Shown piece by piece: positions 1-8,286 of a DNA stretch of 64,000 nt. This stretch comes from B69-G16 sp964501905. GTDB lineage: Archaea; Thermoproteota; Thermoprotei; Thermofilales; B69-G16. Within the stretch, counting starts at the first letter, position 1; each line of letters starts with the position of its first letter. Both the position numbers and the translations under genes were made by a program. A model generated the notes under the pieces. The model was not told where the DNA came from and searched no databases. It worked only from the letters and a program-made list of their open reading frames with translations. The DNA is taken from NCBI GenBank assembly GCA_964501905.1, contig CAZCTW010000004.1:62001-126000 (forward strand), written 5' to 3'.

Positions 1-558
1 ACTTGCCGCTTCTATAAACTTTTTATGCCGAAGCGCTTCTACAGCTTCGTCCAGATAGAAGTCCGCTTCCCTAAGCTTCAGCTCGGCTTCCGTAGTGTTT
101 ACTCCTAACTTCTCCAACCTATCCGCGATTTTCTCTAACCTTGCTACTACTCTCCTGCACCTTTTGATAGACGCTATTAAACGTCTTAGTTTTTCGTCCC
201 AATTTAACAACTTGCCCAGTTCCCTGATCACGCTCTTGTATTTCTCCCCAGCTTCTCTAAGTAATCCTTTAGCATCTTCTACTCTACCCTCATTTAAGGC
301 GTTTTCGGCTTCTTCCAGAAGCTCTTTAGCCGCGTCGAGTTCCCCTGTCAACCTAGTATAGTTCTCCTCTCCGATAACTTCCTTATTCTCTTCCAGTTTT
401 TCTCTAAGAAACTCGTCTAGCTTTTTTAACCTCTCTATAAGTTTCCTTAGAGAATCAGCTCTCTTAGTTTCCTCTTGGCTTTGAGCGAGGGTAAGGCTGG
501 CGTAGGCTAAGGATCCCAGCAATACCATCAACGCTAATACAACAGCTACTAGCTTCAT
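1..558 (-). CDS. Secreted helical-hairpin repeat protein (3' end cut off by the window)
   Basis: The frame is open from an ATG at 558 to the window edge (186 codons, no stop), so the C-terminus is missing. Residues 1-25 form a signal peptide (MKLVAVVLALMVLL, then a small-residue cleavage region near TLAQS). The rest is very rich in Glu, Lys, Leu and Ala. It shows repeated helical hairpins of the type LLEEAENALNEGRVEDAKGL, like TPR or coiled-coil repeats. No enzyme motif is visible. It diverges from the membrane winged-helix gene at 646. The same kind of protein sits directly upstream of a second such regulator at 30581, so the two are probably partners. Function is unknown; a surface or exported structural or sensor-binding role is inference. 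Confidence 0.75.
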   Translation of the reverse strand, partial: MKLVAVVLALMVLLGSLAYASLTLAQSQEETKRADSLRKLIERLKKLDEFLREKLEENKEVIGEENYTRLTGELDAAKELLEEAENALNEGRVEDAKGLLREAGEKYKSVIRELGKLLNWDEKLRRLIASIKRCRRVVARLEKIADRLEKLGVNTTEAELKLREADFYLDEAVEALRHKKFIEAAS

Positions 559-561
559 CTC

Positions 562-584
562 TACCACCAGGTATTACGGTGGTA
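562..584 (-). promoter_or_regulatory. Inverted repeat over the ribosome binding site of the 558 gene
   Basis: TACCACC and GGTGGTA form a perfect 7-bp inverted repeat around a 9-base spacer, ending three bases before the ATG at 558. On the minus strand the second arm, GGTGG, is also the only good ribosome binding site for that start. The repeat could be an operator for the divergent winged-helix regulator, or an RNA hairpin hiding the binding site. Which of the two applies cannot be told from sequence. Confidence 0.5.
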
Positions 585-645
585 AACTACTCATTAAGGG
601 CTTCTCCGGGAAAATTATTTCACTTGGTTTCACCTAATTTCTAAT

Positions 646-1461
646 ATGCGCAGAGTTGTTCTGATGATACTTATATTCCTCTTATTCCTCTGCCAGACGA
701 TTATTTCTCAGGAGGTTAGCAATGCTAGATTTCTGCTCTACGAAGATGGATGGGTTGAGGTAAGCCTTTTGTTGAAGGTTGGGGAGCTAGAAATTCTAAA
801 CGTTAGCGTCTATGGGAGACCGGAGGCTCTGACGGTTATCGATGAGAAGGGGGAACCTTTAGACTATGATTTAGAAAGTACGGGCGAAGAAACATTTTTG
901 ATAATTTACGCGTTGGGAGCCAAGGAGGTCAATGTAACTTATCTAACCCAGAGTCTAACTAGCAAAGAAAGAGAAGTATGGACGTTCAGCGTGGACACAA
1001 ACTCCACCTTTACACTTCTTATGCCATCTAACTCCTTCATCTTGGAGATATCCGAAGTACCTCTCGAGGTAATAGAAGGGGACGAGTACCTAATTCTAGT
1101 TATGCCCCCGGGGAGCCACAAGGTAGAGTATATAATCCTGCCGAGACGGAGCGGCAGGAAAGAAATTGATTATTGGATACCACTTATCCTAGTTCTGTCA
1201 GTTGCGGCAGTGGGCATAGCCGCATACTTCATATTGAAGAAAATAAGGCTTAAAAGACTCATAGAGAGGCTTTCCGAAGTTGATAGAGAAATTGTAGATT
1301 TTTTGGAGAAGCGAGGAGGAAAAGCCTATCAACACGAAATCGCGAGAGAACTAGAGATACCTAAAACGACATTATGGCGTCACATAATGAGGTTGCATGA
1401 AGAGGGGATAATTGAAATTAAAAAAGAGGGAAAATACAATTTGATTATACTCAAACCATAA
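646..1461 (+). CDS. Membrane-anchored winged-helix regulator with extracellular domain
   Basis: The 271-residue protein has an N-terminal signal peptide (1-22), a beta-rich extracytoplasmic domain of about 150 residues and one transmembrane helix (about 176-196, IPLILVLSVAAVGIAAYFIL). A basic linker leads to a C-terminal winged helix (about 210-270) with recognition helix IPKTTLWRHIMRLHEEG. This is the layout of a one-component transmembrane transcription regulator that senses outside and binds DNA inside. The 31779-32597 product has the same order, length and wing, so the two are paralogues. It lies 87 bp from the divergent secreted helical gene. Ligand and targets are unknown; autoregulation through the 562-584 repeat is inference. 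Confidence 0.75.
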   Translation: MRRVVLMILIFLLFLCQTIISQEVSNARFLLYEDGWVEVSLLLKVGELEILNVSVYGRPEALTVIDEKGEPLDYDLESTGEETFLIIYALGAKEVNVTYLTQSLTSKEREVWTFSVDTNSTFTLLMPSNSFILEISEVPLEVIEGDEYLILVMPPGSHKVEYIILPRRSGRKEIDYWIPLILVLSVAAVGIAAYFILKKIRLKRLIERLSEVDREIVDFLEKRGGKAYQHEIARELEIPKTTLWRHIMRLHEEGIIEIKKEGKYNLIILKP

Positions 1462-1783
1462 TCTCTGGGCCATGTTATATCCTCTAGTTAAGAGGAGAGT
1501 TAGGAGAAGCTGAAACTATGTATATATTCCGACGCTAAATACGCTAGTGACTTCTAAGCTTAAGTTTTAATCAAATCAATTGTGGTATGCATATTGCACA
1601 ATTTTTAGTTCAAAAATCGTTAGATATTTTGTTCCGAAAAGTTTTCCTCTTAATATCTTATAAAAATGCCTAAAAGATTGCATATAGGCTAAAGACGTTT
1701 AAGCCGCGAGTTTATGTCTATAAAGATAACGTTTAAATACGACGTAAAACGAATAACCTTTAAGTATCTGTCGAGGGGTCCTC
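1462..1783 (+). promoter_or_regulatory. Intergenic region with promoter for the carboxylase locus
   Basis: No gene is visible in these 322 bases. A 6-bp hairpin (TCCTCT, loop AGTTA, AGAGGA, 1480-1496) lies just after the regulator gene and may be its 3' end, although no T-run follows. A TATA-like box, GTTTAAATAC, at about 1731-1740 and GAGGGG at 1773-1778 fit transcription and translation of the TTG start at 1784. The middle is AT-rich with no recognisable RNA. Confidence 0.4.
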
Positions 1784-2383
1784 TTGCGCGCTAGCGTGAT
1801 AGAAGCGGAGAATGCGCGGATCGCGTACTGCATAGGAACCGGGAAATATAAATATTTTCATGCTAGAGACCCATATCTGCACTCTCTTGCGAACCTCCTA
1901 CTGGATAATAAGGAGTCGGCGGGAACTATAGAAATTTCCTCTGGCAGAGTGAAGCTCCTATTCCACGACGACGCTGTAATAGCCGTCACTGGAGATTGTA
2001 GAGTAAAGATAGGTGATACCGAAGCTCCCTCTTGGCAAGCCCTACCCGTCGCTAAAGGCTCATACGTCGAAGTCTCCTCCGATTCTATAGCCTACATAGC
2101 GGTCGTCGGAGGCTTCGAAACGCCATACCTCGTTTTAAGCCTAGTGAAAAACAAAGTTTTAGGCTTCTTCTCTAATGGAAGGCTTTCCCAAATTATAGAC
2201 GAGCTTCCTGCTCGACGCGTTCCTGAGACTTTTAGGAGGAAGAGCGGAGAGTTTAAAGATGGCATATACCGCGCCGCGCGCTCCTTGAAAGCAGCTCTAG
2301 AAGCATACAGAAGAGGGGCTAAGTTAATTAGAGTTAAAGTTAACGGACGAGTTTATGAGGCTTGGGTTGAAGAAATAGCTTAA
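1784..2383 (+). CDS. KipA/PxpC-like protein (AHS2 domain), short form
   Basis: The 199-residue protein matches the N-terminal half of the allophanate hydrolase subunit 2/KipA/PxpC family (SLANLLLDNKESAGTIEIS, AVIAVTGDCRVKIGD, YIAVVGGFETPYL). Family members are usually about 300 residues, so this is a short form. The last 30 residues (LIRVKVNGRVYEAWVEEI) resemble the lead-in to a biotin carrier domain, as in the gene at 4440. The TTG start at 1784 is favoured by GAGGGG five bases upstream; GTG at 1796 is possible. It sits 21 bp before the carboxyltransferase gene. AHS2 domains occur in biotin-dependent carboxylases and 5-oxoprolinase, so a carboxylase-linked role is likely, but the substrate is unknown. 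Confidence 0.55.
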   Translation: MRASVIEAENARIAYCIGTGKYKYFHARDPYLHSLANLLLDNKESAGTIEISSGRVKLLFHDDAVIAVTGDCRVKIGDTEAPSWQALPVAKGSYVEVSSDSIAYIAVVGGFETPYLVLSLVKNKVLGFFSNGRLSQIIDELPARRVPETFRRKSGEFKDGIYRAARSLKAALEAYRRGAKLIRVKVNGRVYEAWVEEIA

Positions 2384-2404
2384 ATTTTTCTTTAGGTGTT
2401 CTTT

Positions 2405-3958
2405 ATGGCAGAAAAAAAGTTTAAGAAGCTAGAAGAGTATAGGCGGCTAGCCCGCCTGGGAGGCGGTCCCGAGAGAATAGAAAAACAACACAAAAAGGGC
2501 AAACTTACGGCTAGGGAAAGGCTTAATCTCCTTATAGACCCGGGATCCTTCATCGAGCTTGGAGATTTCATACTCCATAGAGCTACCGGCTTCGGTATGG
2601 ATGAGTTCTTCGCCTTAGGGGATGGCGTAGTAACGGGCTTAGGCGAGATTGACGGGAGAAAAGTAGCTCTATATTTACAGGACTTCACTGTTAAAGGCGG
2701 TAGCGTAGGAGAGATGCACGCTATGAAAATAGCGCGGACGATAGAGCTCGCCGTAAAGTTGGGAGTGCCGGTTATAGGCATAAACGACTCCGGAGGAGCT
2801 AGAATACAGGAAGGTATAGACAGCCTAAAAGGGTACGGAGAGATATTCTATAGAAATGTAATGGCGAGCGGGGTAGTGCCTCAAATAGTAGCGATAATGG
2901 GGCCTTGTGCTGGCGGAGCCGTCTACTCTCCCGCTCTTGCCGACTTCATAATCATGACCCGTAAAACCAGCTTTATGTTCATAACGGGCCCTAAAGTAGT
3001 TAAAGCGGCCATAGGGGAAGAAGTGACTTTCGAGGAGCTTGGAGGAGCAGAGGTTCATGCGACAAAAAGCGGAGTGGCTCATTTCATAGTAGACAGTGAG
3101 AGGGAGGGAATAGAGCTTATAAAAAAGCTACTATCCTACTTACCATCCAACAACTTGGAGGACCCTCCATACCTAGACGTCGGGGACGACCCTAACAGGA
3201 CTAGCAGCTTGCTGGACACTATAATACCTGACGATCCGATAAAACCCTACGACGTCAAAGACGTTATCGAAACTGTTTTAGATAAAGGGACGTTCCTAGA
3301 GGTGCAAGAGCATTTCGCCAGAAACGCCGTAGTGGGGTTCGGCAGGCTAAACGGGCACGTAGTCGGCGTTGTAGCAAACCAACCATCGGTACACGCTGGC
3401 GTGCTAGACATAGACTCCAGCGATAAAATCTCCAAGTTCGTCAGGTTCTGCGACGCCTTTAACATACCAATAGTAACCTTTGTAGACGTACCCGGTTTCA
3501 TGCCTGGAACTCATCAAGAACACGGAGGAGTCATAAGGCATGGAGCTAAGATAATATATGCCTATGCCGAAGCCACAGTTCCTAAGATCACAGTCATACT
3601 AAGAAAAGCGTATGGAGGAGCCTACATAGCCATGGGTAGCAGACACCTAGGGGCCGACGTAGTGTTAGCCTGGCCTACCGCCGAAATAGCGGTCATGGGG
3701 CCTGAAGGAGCTATAGAGATAATTTACAGGAAGGAGTTGACGGAAGCGGAGAATCCCGAGGAATTAGCGAAGAAGTTCGTCGAAGAATATAGGGAAAAGA
3801 TAGCGAACCCGTATATAGCCTCGTTTAGGGGATACGTGGACAAGGTAATAATGCCTCACGAAACCAGACCTCTCCTCATAGCTATCCTAGACTATTTATT
3901 ATCAAAGAGAGAAAGGCACCCAAGACCTCCCAGAAAACACGGAATACTCCCTGTATAG
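2405..3958 (+). CDS. pccB: Acyl-CoA carboxylase carboxyltransferase subunit (propionyl-CoA type)
   Basis: The 517-residue protein is a full-length biotin-dependent carboxyltransferase (PccB/MmdA family) that moves CO2 between carboxybiotin and an acyl-CoA. Seen: the start of the first crotonase half (RLNLLIDPGSFIELGDF), NDSGGARIQEG, GPCAGGAVYSPAL with the glycine-rich oxyanion loop, and in the second half VDVPGFMPGTHQEHGG and KAYGGAYIAMGSRHLGAD. ATG at 2405 is preferred over GTG at 2396 because AGGTG lies six bases before it. It is probably co-transcribed with 1784 and works with the carrier at 4440 and carboxylase at 5649. Propionyl- and acetyl-CoA are both plausible substrates; a decarboxylase complex is less likely because biotin carboxylase is present. 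Confidence 0.93.
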   Translation: MAEKKFKKLEEYRRLARLGGGPERIEKQHKKGKLTARERLNLLIDPGSFIELGDFILHRATGFGMDEFFALGDGVVTGLGEIDGRKVALYLQDFTVKGGSVGEMHAMKIARTIELAVKLGVPVIGINDSGGARIQEGIDSLKGYGEIFYRNVMASGVVPQIVAIMGPCAGGAVYSPALADFIIMTRKTSFMFITGPKVVKAAIGEEVTFEELGGAEVHATKSGVAHFIVDSEREGIELIKKLLSYLPSNNLEDPPYLDVGDDPNRTSSLLDTIIPDDPIKPYDVKDVIETVLDKGTFLEVQEHFARNAVVGFGRLNGHVVGVVANQPSVHAGVLDIDSSDKISKFVRFCDAFNIPIVTFVDVPGFMPGTHQEHGGVIRHGAKIIYAYAEATVPKITVILRKAYGGAYIAMGSRHLGADVVLAWPTAEIAVMGPEGAIEIIYRKELTEAENPEELAKKFVEEYREKIANPYIASFRGYVDKVIMPHETRPLLIAILDYLLSKRERHPRPPRKHGILPV

Positions 3959-4201
3959 TTTTCAGTCAAGCCTCAAAATCCAATGATTCGACGGGCAATG
4001 ATTATATTCATATTAAATACTGAGGATATAGCCGTGCAGCCTACGTTTAAGATCGCTAGCCTGCACAGAATGCGTAGCCCGAGTTTATCCCGTAACGCGT
4101 TAGAATTTACACCATGCTTTGATTACTCTGTATTTGCATAAGCGTCGCAGCGAAGAAAAATATAGGACTGTAAACAGGTTTTACTAAGGGGAAGCGTGGG
4201 A

Positions 4202-4360
4202 ATGGACGAGAAGGTAATAGTCGCTTTAGTATCCGTGTACGGGTATATACTGAGGCGGATGAAAAATAAAGATGCGAAGAGAATCGTGAAAAAGGCTAAT
4301 GTGAATCCGTGGCGTCTAGCAGCTAAGCTCGATATCTGTGAGGAATCGATCAAGCGATGA
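4202..4360 (+). CDS. Small carboxylase-associated protein (epsilon/MmdE-like)
   Basis: A 52-residue frame starts at ATG 4202, with AGGGGAAG and GTGGGA upstream and a TATA-like box (AAAATATAG) at about 4157-4165. The product has a short hydrophobic helix (VIVALVSVYGYILRR), a basic stretch, and then VNPWRLAAKLDI. The order helix, basic linker, then a Trp-containing tail resembles the small epsilon subunits of actinobacterial acyl-CoA carboxylases and the MmdE/OadG C-terminal segments. Its place between carboxyltransferase and biotin carrier supports that. The family assignment is inference from pattern and context. The 243 bases upstream (3959-4201) show no other gene. Confidence 0.55.
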   Translation: MDEKVIVALVSVYGYILRRMKNKDAKRIVKKANVNPWRLAAKLDICEESIKR

Positions 4361-4439
4361 TCTCTAAACTATGGTTTATTTGAGGTTAAATAGTAGATGG
4401 CTTAAGTAACGGATAAATAAGGGGCAAAAGTATCAACTT

Positions 4440-4823
4440 TTGCCGCGTGAGAGCGTGAGTAGGAAATTCAGAGTCACTATTGATGGCGAAGTTTACGAAA
4501 TAGAAGTTGAGCTTACAGATGTAGAAAGTGAAGTAGAGCTTTTAAAAAAGCTATTTACGAAGTCTAAGATTAGAGAGCTGGAAAAAGTAGAAGCCCTTCC
4601 GAAGATATCAGATAGATTGGTAACTGCCCCGATGACGGGTAGAGTTTTAGCCTTAAAGGTAGGCTTTGGCAGCGAAGTAAAAGAGGATACAGTTGTGGCT
4701 ATTCTAGAATCTATGAAAACTCAAGTAGAGGTAACTGCTGGTAAAGCTGGCAAAGTTAAAAGGGTCCTCGTGGAGGAAGGGCAAGTCGTAAAGCAAGGGC
4801 AACCTCTCCTAGAGCTTGATTAG
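4440..4823 (+). CDS. Biotin carboxyl carrier protein
   Basis: The roughly 127-residue protein carries a C-terminal biotinyl domain with the attachment motif ESMKT (Lys93 counted from 4440), preceded by the usual MTGRVLALKVGFG strand and followed by EGQVVKQGQPLLEL. The N-terminal FRVTIDGEVYEIEVEL is typical of carriers paired with PccB. A TATA-like box (GATAAATAA, 4412-4420) puts transcription start near 4440, so the TTG at 4440 may be leaderless; GTG at 4455 is the alternative start. The carboxybiotinylated carrier shuttles between AccC and PccB. Its 3' end overlaps the convergent biotin ligase gene by 15 bp. Confidence 0.9.
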   Translation: MPRESVSRKFRVTIDGEVYEIEVELTDVESEVELLKKLFTKSKIRELEKVEALPKISDRLVTAPMTGRVLALKVGFGSEVKEDTVVAILESMKTQVEVTAGKAGKVKRVLVEEGQVVKQGQPLLELD

Positions 4824-5594
4824 CTTCTTTATAGAGGCGATATCTACTTCTCTCACTCCTTTATCCGCCTCGATTATCAGAGAGCCGCCATGCCCCAATC
4901 CTTTCAAAATCCCTTTAACATTCCCCCTTTCGCTCACGGCCATGAACTTCTCACCTTTACCATAAAGTAGTTTCTCCACTCTTTCTAGGATTATGCCCTC
5001 CTCCCCTCTCTCGATTACGGCTACATGTAATCTAAAACGCTCCAAAATTCTGTCCAGCAGTTCTACGAGGTCGAGTTCTCGGCCAAGCAATTCTAGAGTT
5101 GTAATGGCTGTACTTCTCAAATCCTCGGGTAACCTTCCTAGAGGGAAGTTGACGTTTACTCCTACTCCAACTACCACGTATGCTAATCCGTTCCGGCGCG
5201 CCTTAGCGTCCACTAATATGCCGCAAATTTTCCTACCATCTACGACAACGTCGTTAGGCCACTTTACTAGAGCGTTTAAACCGAGAACTTTTAAAGCTTC
5301 TACGACTGAGACGGCCATCGCTAAGCCGAGAAGCGGCGCTGAAACCGCAGAGATTTGGGGCTTAAATAGAAACGAAAACCATAAACCGCCTAGAGGAGAT
5401 GCCCATTTCCTTCCCTGTCTACCAATGCCGCTGGTCTGGAAGCCCGCGATGAAGACTATATCCTTATACTTTCCAGCTAGCTCTTTGGCTATAAGCATAG
5501 TAGACCTAGTTTTCCTAACATATAAGAAGTCTATAGGAAGGGGCGTCAGAGAGGAACCTTTGCTCATCTCCTCGCCGCTTTTAACCCTCATCAT
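4809..5594 (-). CDS. birA: Biotin--[acetyl-CoA-carboxylase] ligase
   Basis: The 261-residue protein has the biotin protein ligase core: FQTSGIGRQGRKWASPLGG (biotin/ATP loop, GRGRxG-like), WFSFLF, KWPNDVVVDGRKICGILVDA and a C-terminal SH3-like domain. It lacks the N-terminal DNA-binding domain of E. coli BirA, so it is an enzyme only. It attaches biotin to the carrier encoded at 4440, with which it overlaps tail to tail. The frame is open further upstream, but the TATA-like box at 5616-5625 is 26 bases before ATG 5594, which marks that codon as a leaderless start. The longer forms would run into the accC promoter and gene. Confidence 0.9.
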   Translation of the reverse strand: MMRVKSGEEMSKGSSLTPLPIDFLYVRKTRSTMLIAKELAGKYKDIVFIAGFQTSGIGRQGRKWASPLGGLWFSFLFKPQISAVSAPLLGLAMAVSVVEALKVLGLNALVKWPNDVVVDGRKICGILVDAKARRNGLAYVVVGVGVNVNFPLGRLPEDLRSTAITTLELLGRELDLVELLDRILERFRLHVAVIERGEEGIILERVEKLLYGKGEKFMAVSERGNVKGILKGLGHGGSLIIEADKGVREVDIASIKKLIKL

Positions 5595-5648
5595 CCAAGA
5601 TATAATATCGACGCAGATATATAATGTGTTTTTGAGTGGTATAGACGT
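5595..5648. promoter_or_regulatory. Shared bidirectional promoter of birA and accC
   Basis: Only 54 bases separate the two divergent starts. A single near-palindromic box, GATATATAAT (5616-5625), sits about 26 bases from the birA ATG (5594) and about 28 bases from the accC ATG (5649). Neither gene has a ribosome binding site, so both look leaderless. One TATA box, or two overlapping ones, read in both directions would tie ligase and carboxylase expression together. Confidence 0.6.
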
Positions 5649-7127
5649 ATGCCGGAGCCGCCATTTAAAAAGATACTTATCGCTAATAGGGGAGAGATAG
5701 CTATAAGGATTATAAGAGCAGCTAGAGAAGAAGGGATAAAAACCGTAGCTGTTTACTCCGATGCTGATAGAAATTCTCTTCACAGGCTTTTAGCCGATGA
5801 ATCCGTCTGGATAGGAGACCCCCACCCCCGCTATAGCTATCTCGATATAGACAAGATAGTCGACGCCGCTAAAAAAACAGAGGCTGAGGCTATACACCCG
5901 GGCTATGGTTTCCTAGCAGAAAACCCTCATTTTGTGGAAAGATTAGAGGAAGAGGGGATAACCTTTATAGGGCCTCCCAGTCACGTACAGAGGCTCGTTG
6001 GAGATAAACTGGGAGCTAGAAAGAAAGTAGCTGAAGTAGGGGTGCCTATAGCTCCTGGCACTTTAAGCCCAGTATCTATTGAGAACGCGGCGGAAGTAGC
6101 GGATAAAATAGGGTACCCACTTATAGTCAAGCCCGCGGGGGGAGGAGGAGGGATAGGAATGGCTATAGTACATAGCGAAAAGGAATTACTAGAGGCTGTA
6201 GAGAGAGCTTCTAAACTCGCAAAATCGACTTTCGCAAATCCCGAAGTTTATATTGAGAAATATTTCCCTAAGGCCAGGCACATAGAGGTCCAGATACTCG
6301 CCGATAAACATGGAAACGTAATTCATCTCTATGAGAGAGAGTGCTCGGTCCAGAGACGATTTCAAAAGCTTATCGAAGAGTCCCCCTCACCGGCTATAGA
6401 CGAGAAGGGGAGGGAGAGGATAACTAATCTAGCCGTAAAGGTAGCTAAGGCTGTAGGCTATGTAAACGCCGGGACAATAGAGTTTCTCTATATACCTGAT
6501 CTAGACGAATTTTACTTCCTAGAGGTAAACTCTAGAATTCAAGTCGAGCACCCCGTAACCGAAATGGTGACCGGAGTTGATATAATAAAGGAGCAGTTTA
6601 GAATAGCAGCCGGCGAAGAGCTCAGCATAAGCCAGAACGAAGTCGAGCAAAGAGGACATGCCTTCGAAGCTAGGATATACGCAGAGGATCCTTTACGCAA
6701 CTTTATGCCCTCGCCCGGCGTAATAACCAACTACCTACCTCCCAGCGGTCCCGGAGTTAGGGTAGACTCAGGCATATACCCCGGCTACGAAATCCCCTCC
6801 TTCTACGATTCACTCATGCTCAAACTGATCGTCTGGGATAAGAATCGCTTAGAAGCCATCAAGAGGATGAGGAGGGCGCTTGAAGAAACAGTGATTGAGG
6901 GCGTAGCAACTAATATAGTCTTCCACGAAGTCGTATTCAGAGATGAGGCCTTCGTCAAGGGAGCTATAACCACGAACTTCATTAAGGAGAGGAATATACT
7001 AGAAAAAATTAAGGGATACAAGAGTAAGAGATTAAAGCTTCCATCCGCAAGGGAGGAACTTCCAAAGAAGCGCGAAGGAGAGGTCCAAGTAGATGCTTGG
7101 AAGCTATCAGCTAGACTAGGCTTGTAA
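5649..7127 (+). CDS. accC: Biotin carboxylase subunit of acyl-CoA carboxylase
   Basis: The 492-residue protein is a full biotin carboxylase: N-terminal PFKKILIANRGEIAIRIIRA, ATP-grasp domain with the Gly-rich loop KPAGGGGGIGM, ERECSVQRRFQKLIEE, FLEVNSRIQVEHPVTE (Mg/ATP and catalytic Glu/Arg region) and the C-terminal domain (GHAFEARIYAEDP). It carboxylates biotin on the carrier from 4440 using ATP and bicarbonate. It has no fused carrier domain, as in archaeal acyl-CoA carboxylases. The ATG at 5649 is leaderless by spacing from the TATA box. The last 40 residues are a basic extension of unclear role. Confidence 0.95.
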   Translation: MPEPPFKKILIANRGEIAIRIIRAAREEGIKTVAVYSDADRNSLHRLLADESVWIGDPHPRYSYLDIDKIVDAAKKTEAEAIHPGYGFLAENPHFVERLEEEGITFIGPPSHVQRLVGDKLGARKKVAEVGVPIAPGTLSPVSIENAAEVADKIGYPLIVKPAGGGGGIGMAIVHSEKELLEAVERASKLAKSTFANPEVYIEKYFPKARHIEVQILADKHGNVIHLYERECSVQRRFQKLIEESPSPAIDEKGRERITNLAVKVAKAVGYVNAGTIEFLYIPDLDEFYFLEVNSRIQVEHPVTEMVTGVDIIKEQFRIAAGEELSISQNEVEQRGHAFEARIYAEDPLRNFMPSPGVITNYLPPSGPGVRVDSGIYPGYEIPSFYDSLMLKLIVWDKNRLEAIKRMRRALEETVIEGVATNIVFHEVVFRDEAFVKGAITTNFIKERNILEKIKGYKSKRLKLPSAREELPKKREGEVQVDAWKLSARLGL

Positions 7128-7290
7128 TTTTAACTACTATAATTGCAGTACGCAGTGAAACTTATCGTCTCTATTTTACTCGTTAATTCATACGTTTTCA
7201 AGCACTTAAAATATATTATGAACTCGAAGATCTAGAAGATAGATAATTTTTTTTACCATGATATCGTAAATAATGCAGGTGAGAGTCTCC

Positions 7291-8286
7291 ATGAAAAGGG
7301 AAAAAGAAATAGCCATGAAAATATTGAGGAAAGATCCACGTGTAAGAAGATTGCTAATGGATCTACCTAAAGAACTCTCTGAAAAGTTTACCTTTAGCTT
7401 AAGAGATTTAGCCAAGAGACATAATATATCTTACGGCAGAATTTCGAAAATTATAGAAAGATGGCATAAAAATAACATACTAAAAATCAAGGCAGTTCCA
7501 AACTATCATGTGTTGGGGCTGAGGCTACTCTTTGTATTTGTAGAGCCTAAAACAGAGAATTGGATTGAAAAAGCCGAAGAGATGTTATACTTTAGGTTTG
7601 GAGGATGGGTTTACGGAAATGGGAAATATGCGCTCATGCTCTTTACTCCTCCTCTTAACAAGGTAGAAGACCATCTAACCTATATAGAGGAGAATATAGG
7701 CAAAATGAAAGACTACTATATACTAAACCGTTTACTCCCAGCAAATCCGAACTTGAATTACCTCTTCGAAGGAAAAACCCCCTGGAATAAATTACCTATT
7801 AGAGAGGCCAGGGAGGTACTTTACAGGATAGTATTTGACAGGCTAGATATACTAAGTCTCTCCAAACTAGAGCGCGACGGTCTAGTTAGAATAACCGATT
7901 TATCTAGGGAATTAAAAACTAACAGAAAAACTTTAGAGTATAGGCTTAGAACTAGAGTGAGAAACTTAATAGAAGGTTTCTCTTTAGAACTAAACCTTTT
8001 CGAATACGACGAAGCTCCCAAATACTTATTTGTGATATGGGGAGACCACGTATACAAGCTATCTTCAGCAGCAGCCTCACCTTATCCGACAGAGGTTTAT
8101 CTAGGAGATAAAATTGCGGCAATGCTTATAGATCTGCCAAGCAAAGAGAGGTTAGGATTCCTAGACTATATATCATCTCTCGGAGAGTGGCGAGAATACC
8201 AAGTAGCTCCAGATTGGAAATCACGACCTCTGCCAGTGAAAGCTCTTGCTGGCAAAAATATGTGGATGAGTGTAATTACACTATAA
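7291..8286 (+). CDS. Double-HTH transcriptional regulator, Lrp/AsnC-like (paralogue 1)
   Basis: The 331-residue protein has an N-terminal helix-turn-helix (SLRDLAKRHNISYGRISKII), an alpha/beta domain like the AsnC ligand-binding fold and a second HTH (RITDLSRELKTNRKTLEYRL). A second alpha/beta segment follows. This reads as two tandem Lrp-like units in one chain. ATG 7291 is preferred because GGTGAG lies seven bases upstream; an in-frame ATG at 7273 is also present. The following gene (8452) encodes a full-length paralogue with the same order. No metabolic gene is co-transcribed, so the ligand is unknown; the neighbouring carboxylase operon is a possible but unproven target. Confidence 0.65.
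   Translation: MKREKEIAMKILRKDPRVRRLLMDLPKELSEKFTFSLRDLAKRHNISYGRISKIIERWHKNNILKIKAVPNYHVLGLRLLFVFVEPKTENWIEKAEEMLYFRFGGWVYGNGKYALMLFTPPLNKVEDHLTYIEENIGKMKDYYILNRLLPANPNLNYLFEGKTPWNKLPIREAREVLYRIVFDRLDILSLSKLERDGLVRITDLSRELKTNRKTLEYRLRTRVRNLIEGFSLELNLFEYDEAPKYLFVIWGDHVYKLSSAAASPYPTEVYLGDKIAAMLIDLPSKERLGFLDYISSLGEWREYQVAPDWKSRPLPVKALAGKNMWMSVITL

Noticed and set aside
95..361. Plus-strand open frame of 88 codons
   Set aside because: It is the antisense shadow of the helical protein on the minus strand; Ser/Leu-rich and low-complexity.
4034..4068. GTGCAG...CTGCAC inverted repeat after pccB
   Set aside because: Six-base arms with a loop of about 20 bases and no T-run; too weak to call a terminator or RNA.
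4123..4353. Minus-strand open frame of 76 codons
   Set aside because: It lies opposite the 52-residue accessory gene, lacks a promoter and has no recognisable fold.
4993..5700. Long plus-strand frame opposite birA
   Set aside because: It runs antisense to a well-supported biotin ligase gene and into accC in another frame.
5595..5783. N-terminal extension of the biotin ligase frame
   Set aside because: It would cover the shared promoter and the first codons of accC; sequence there is not ligase-like.
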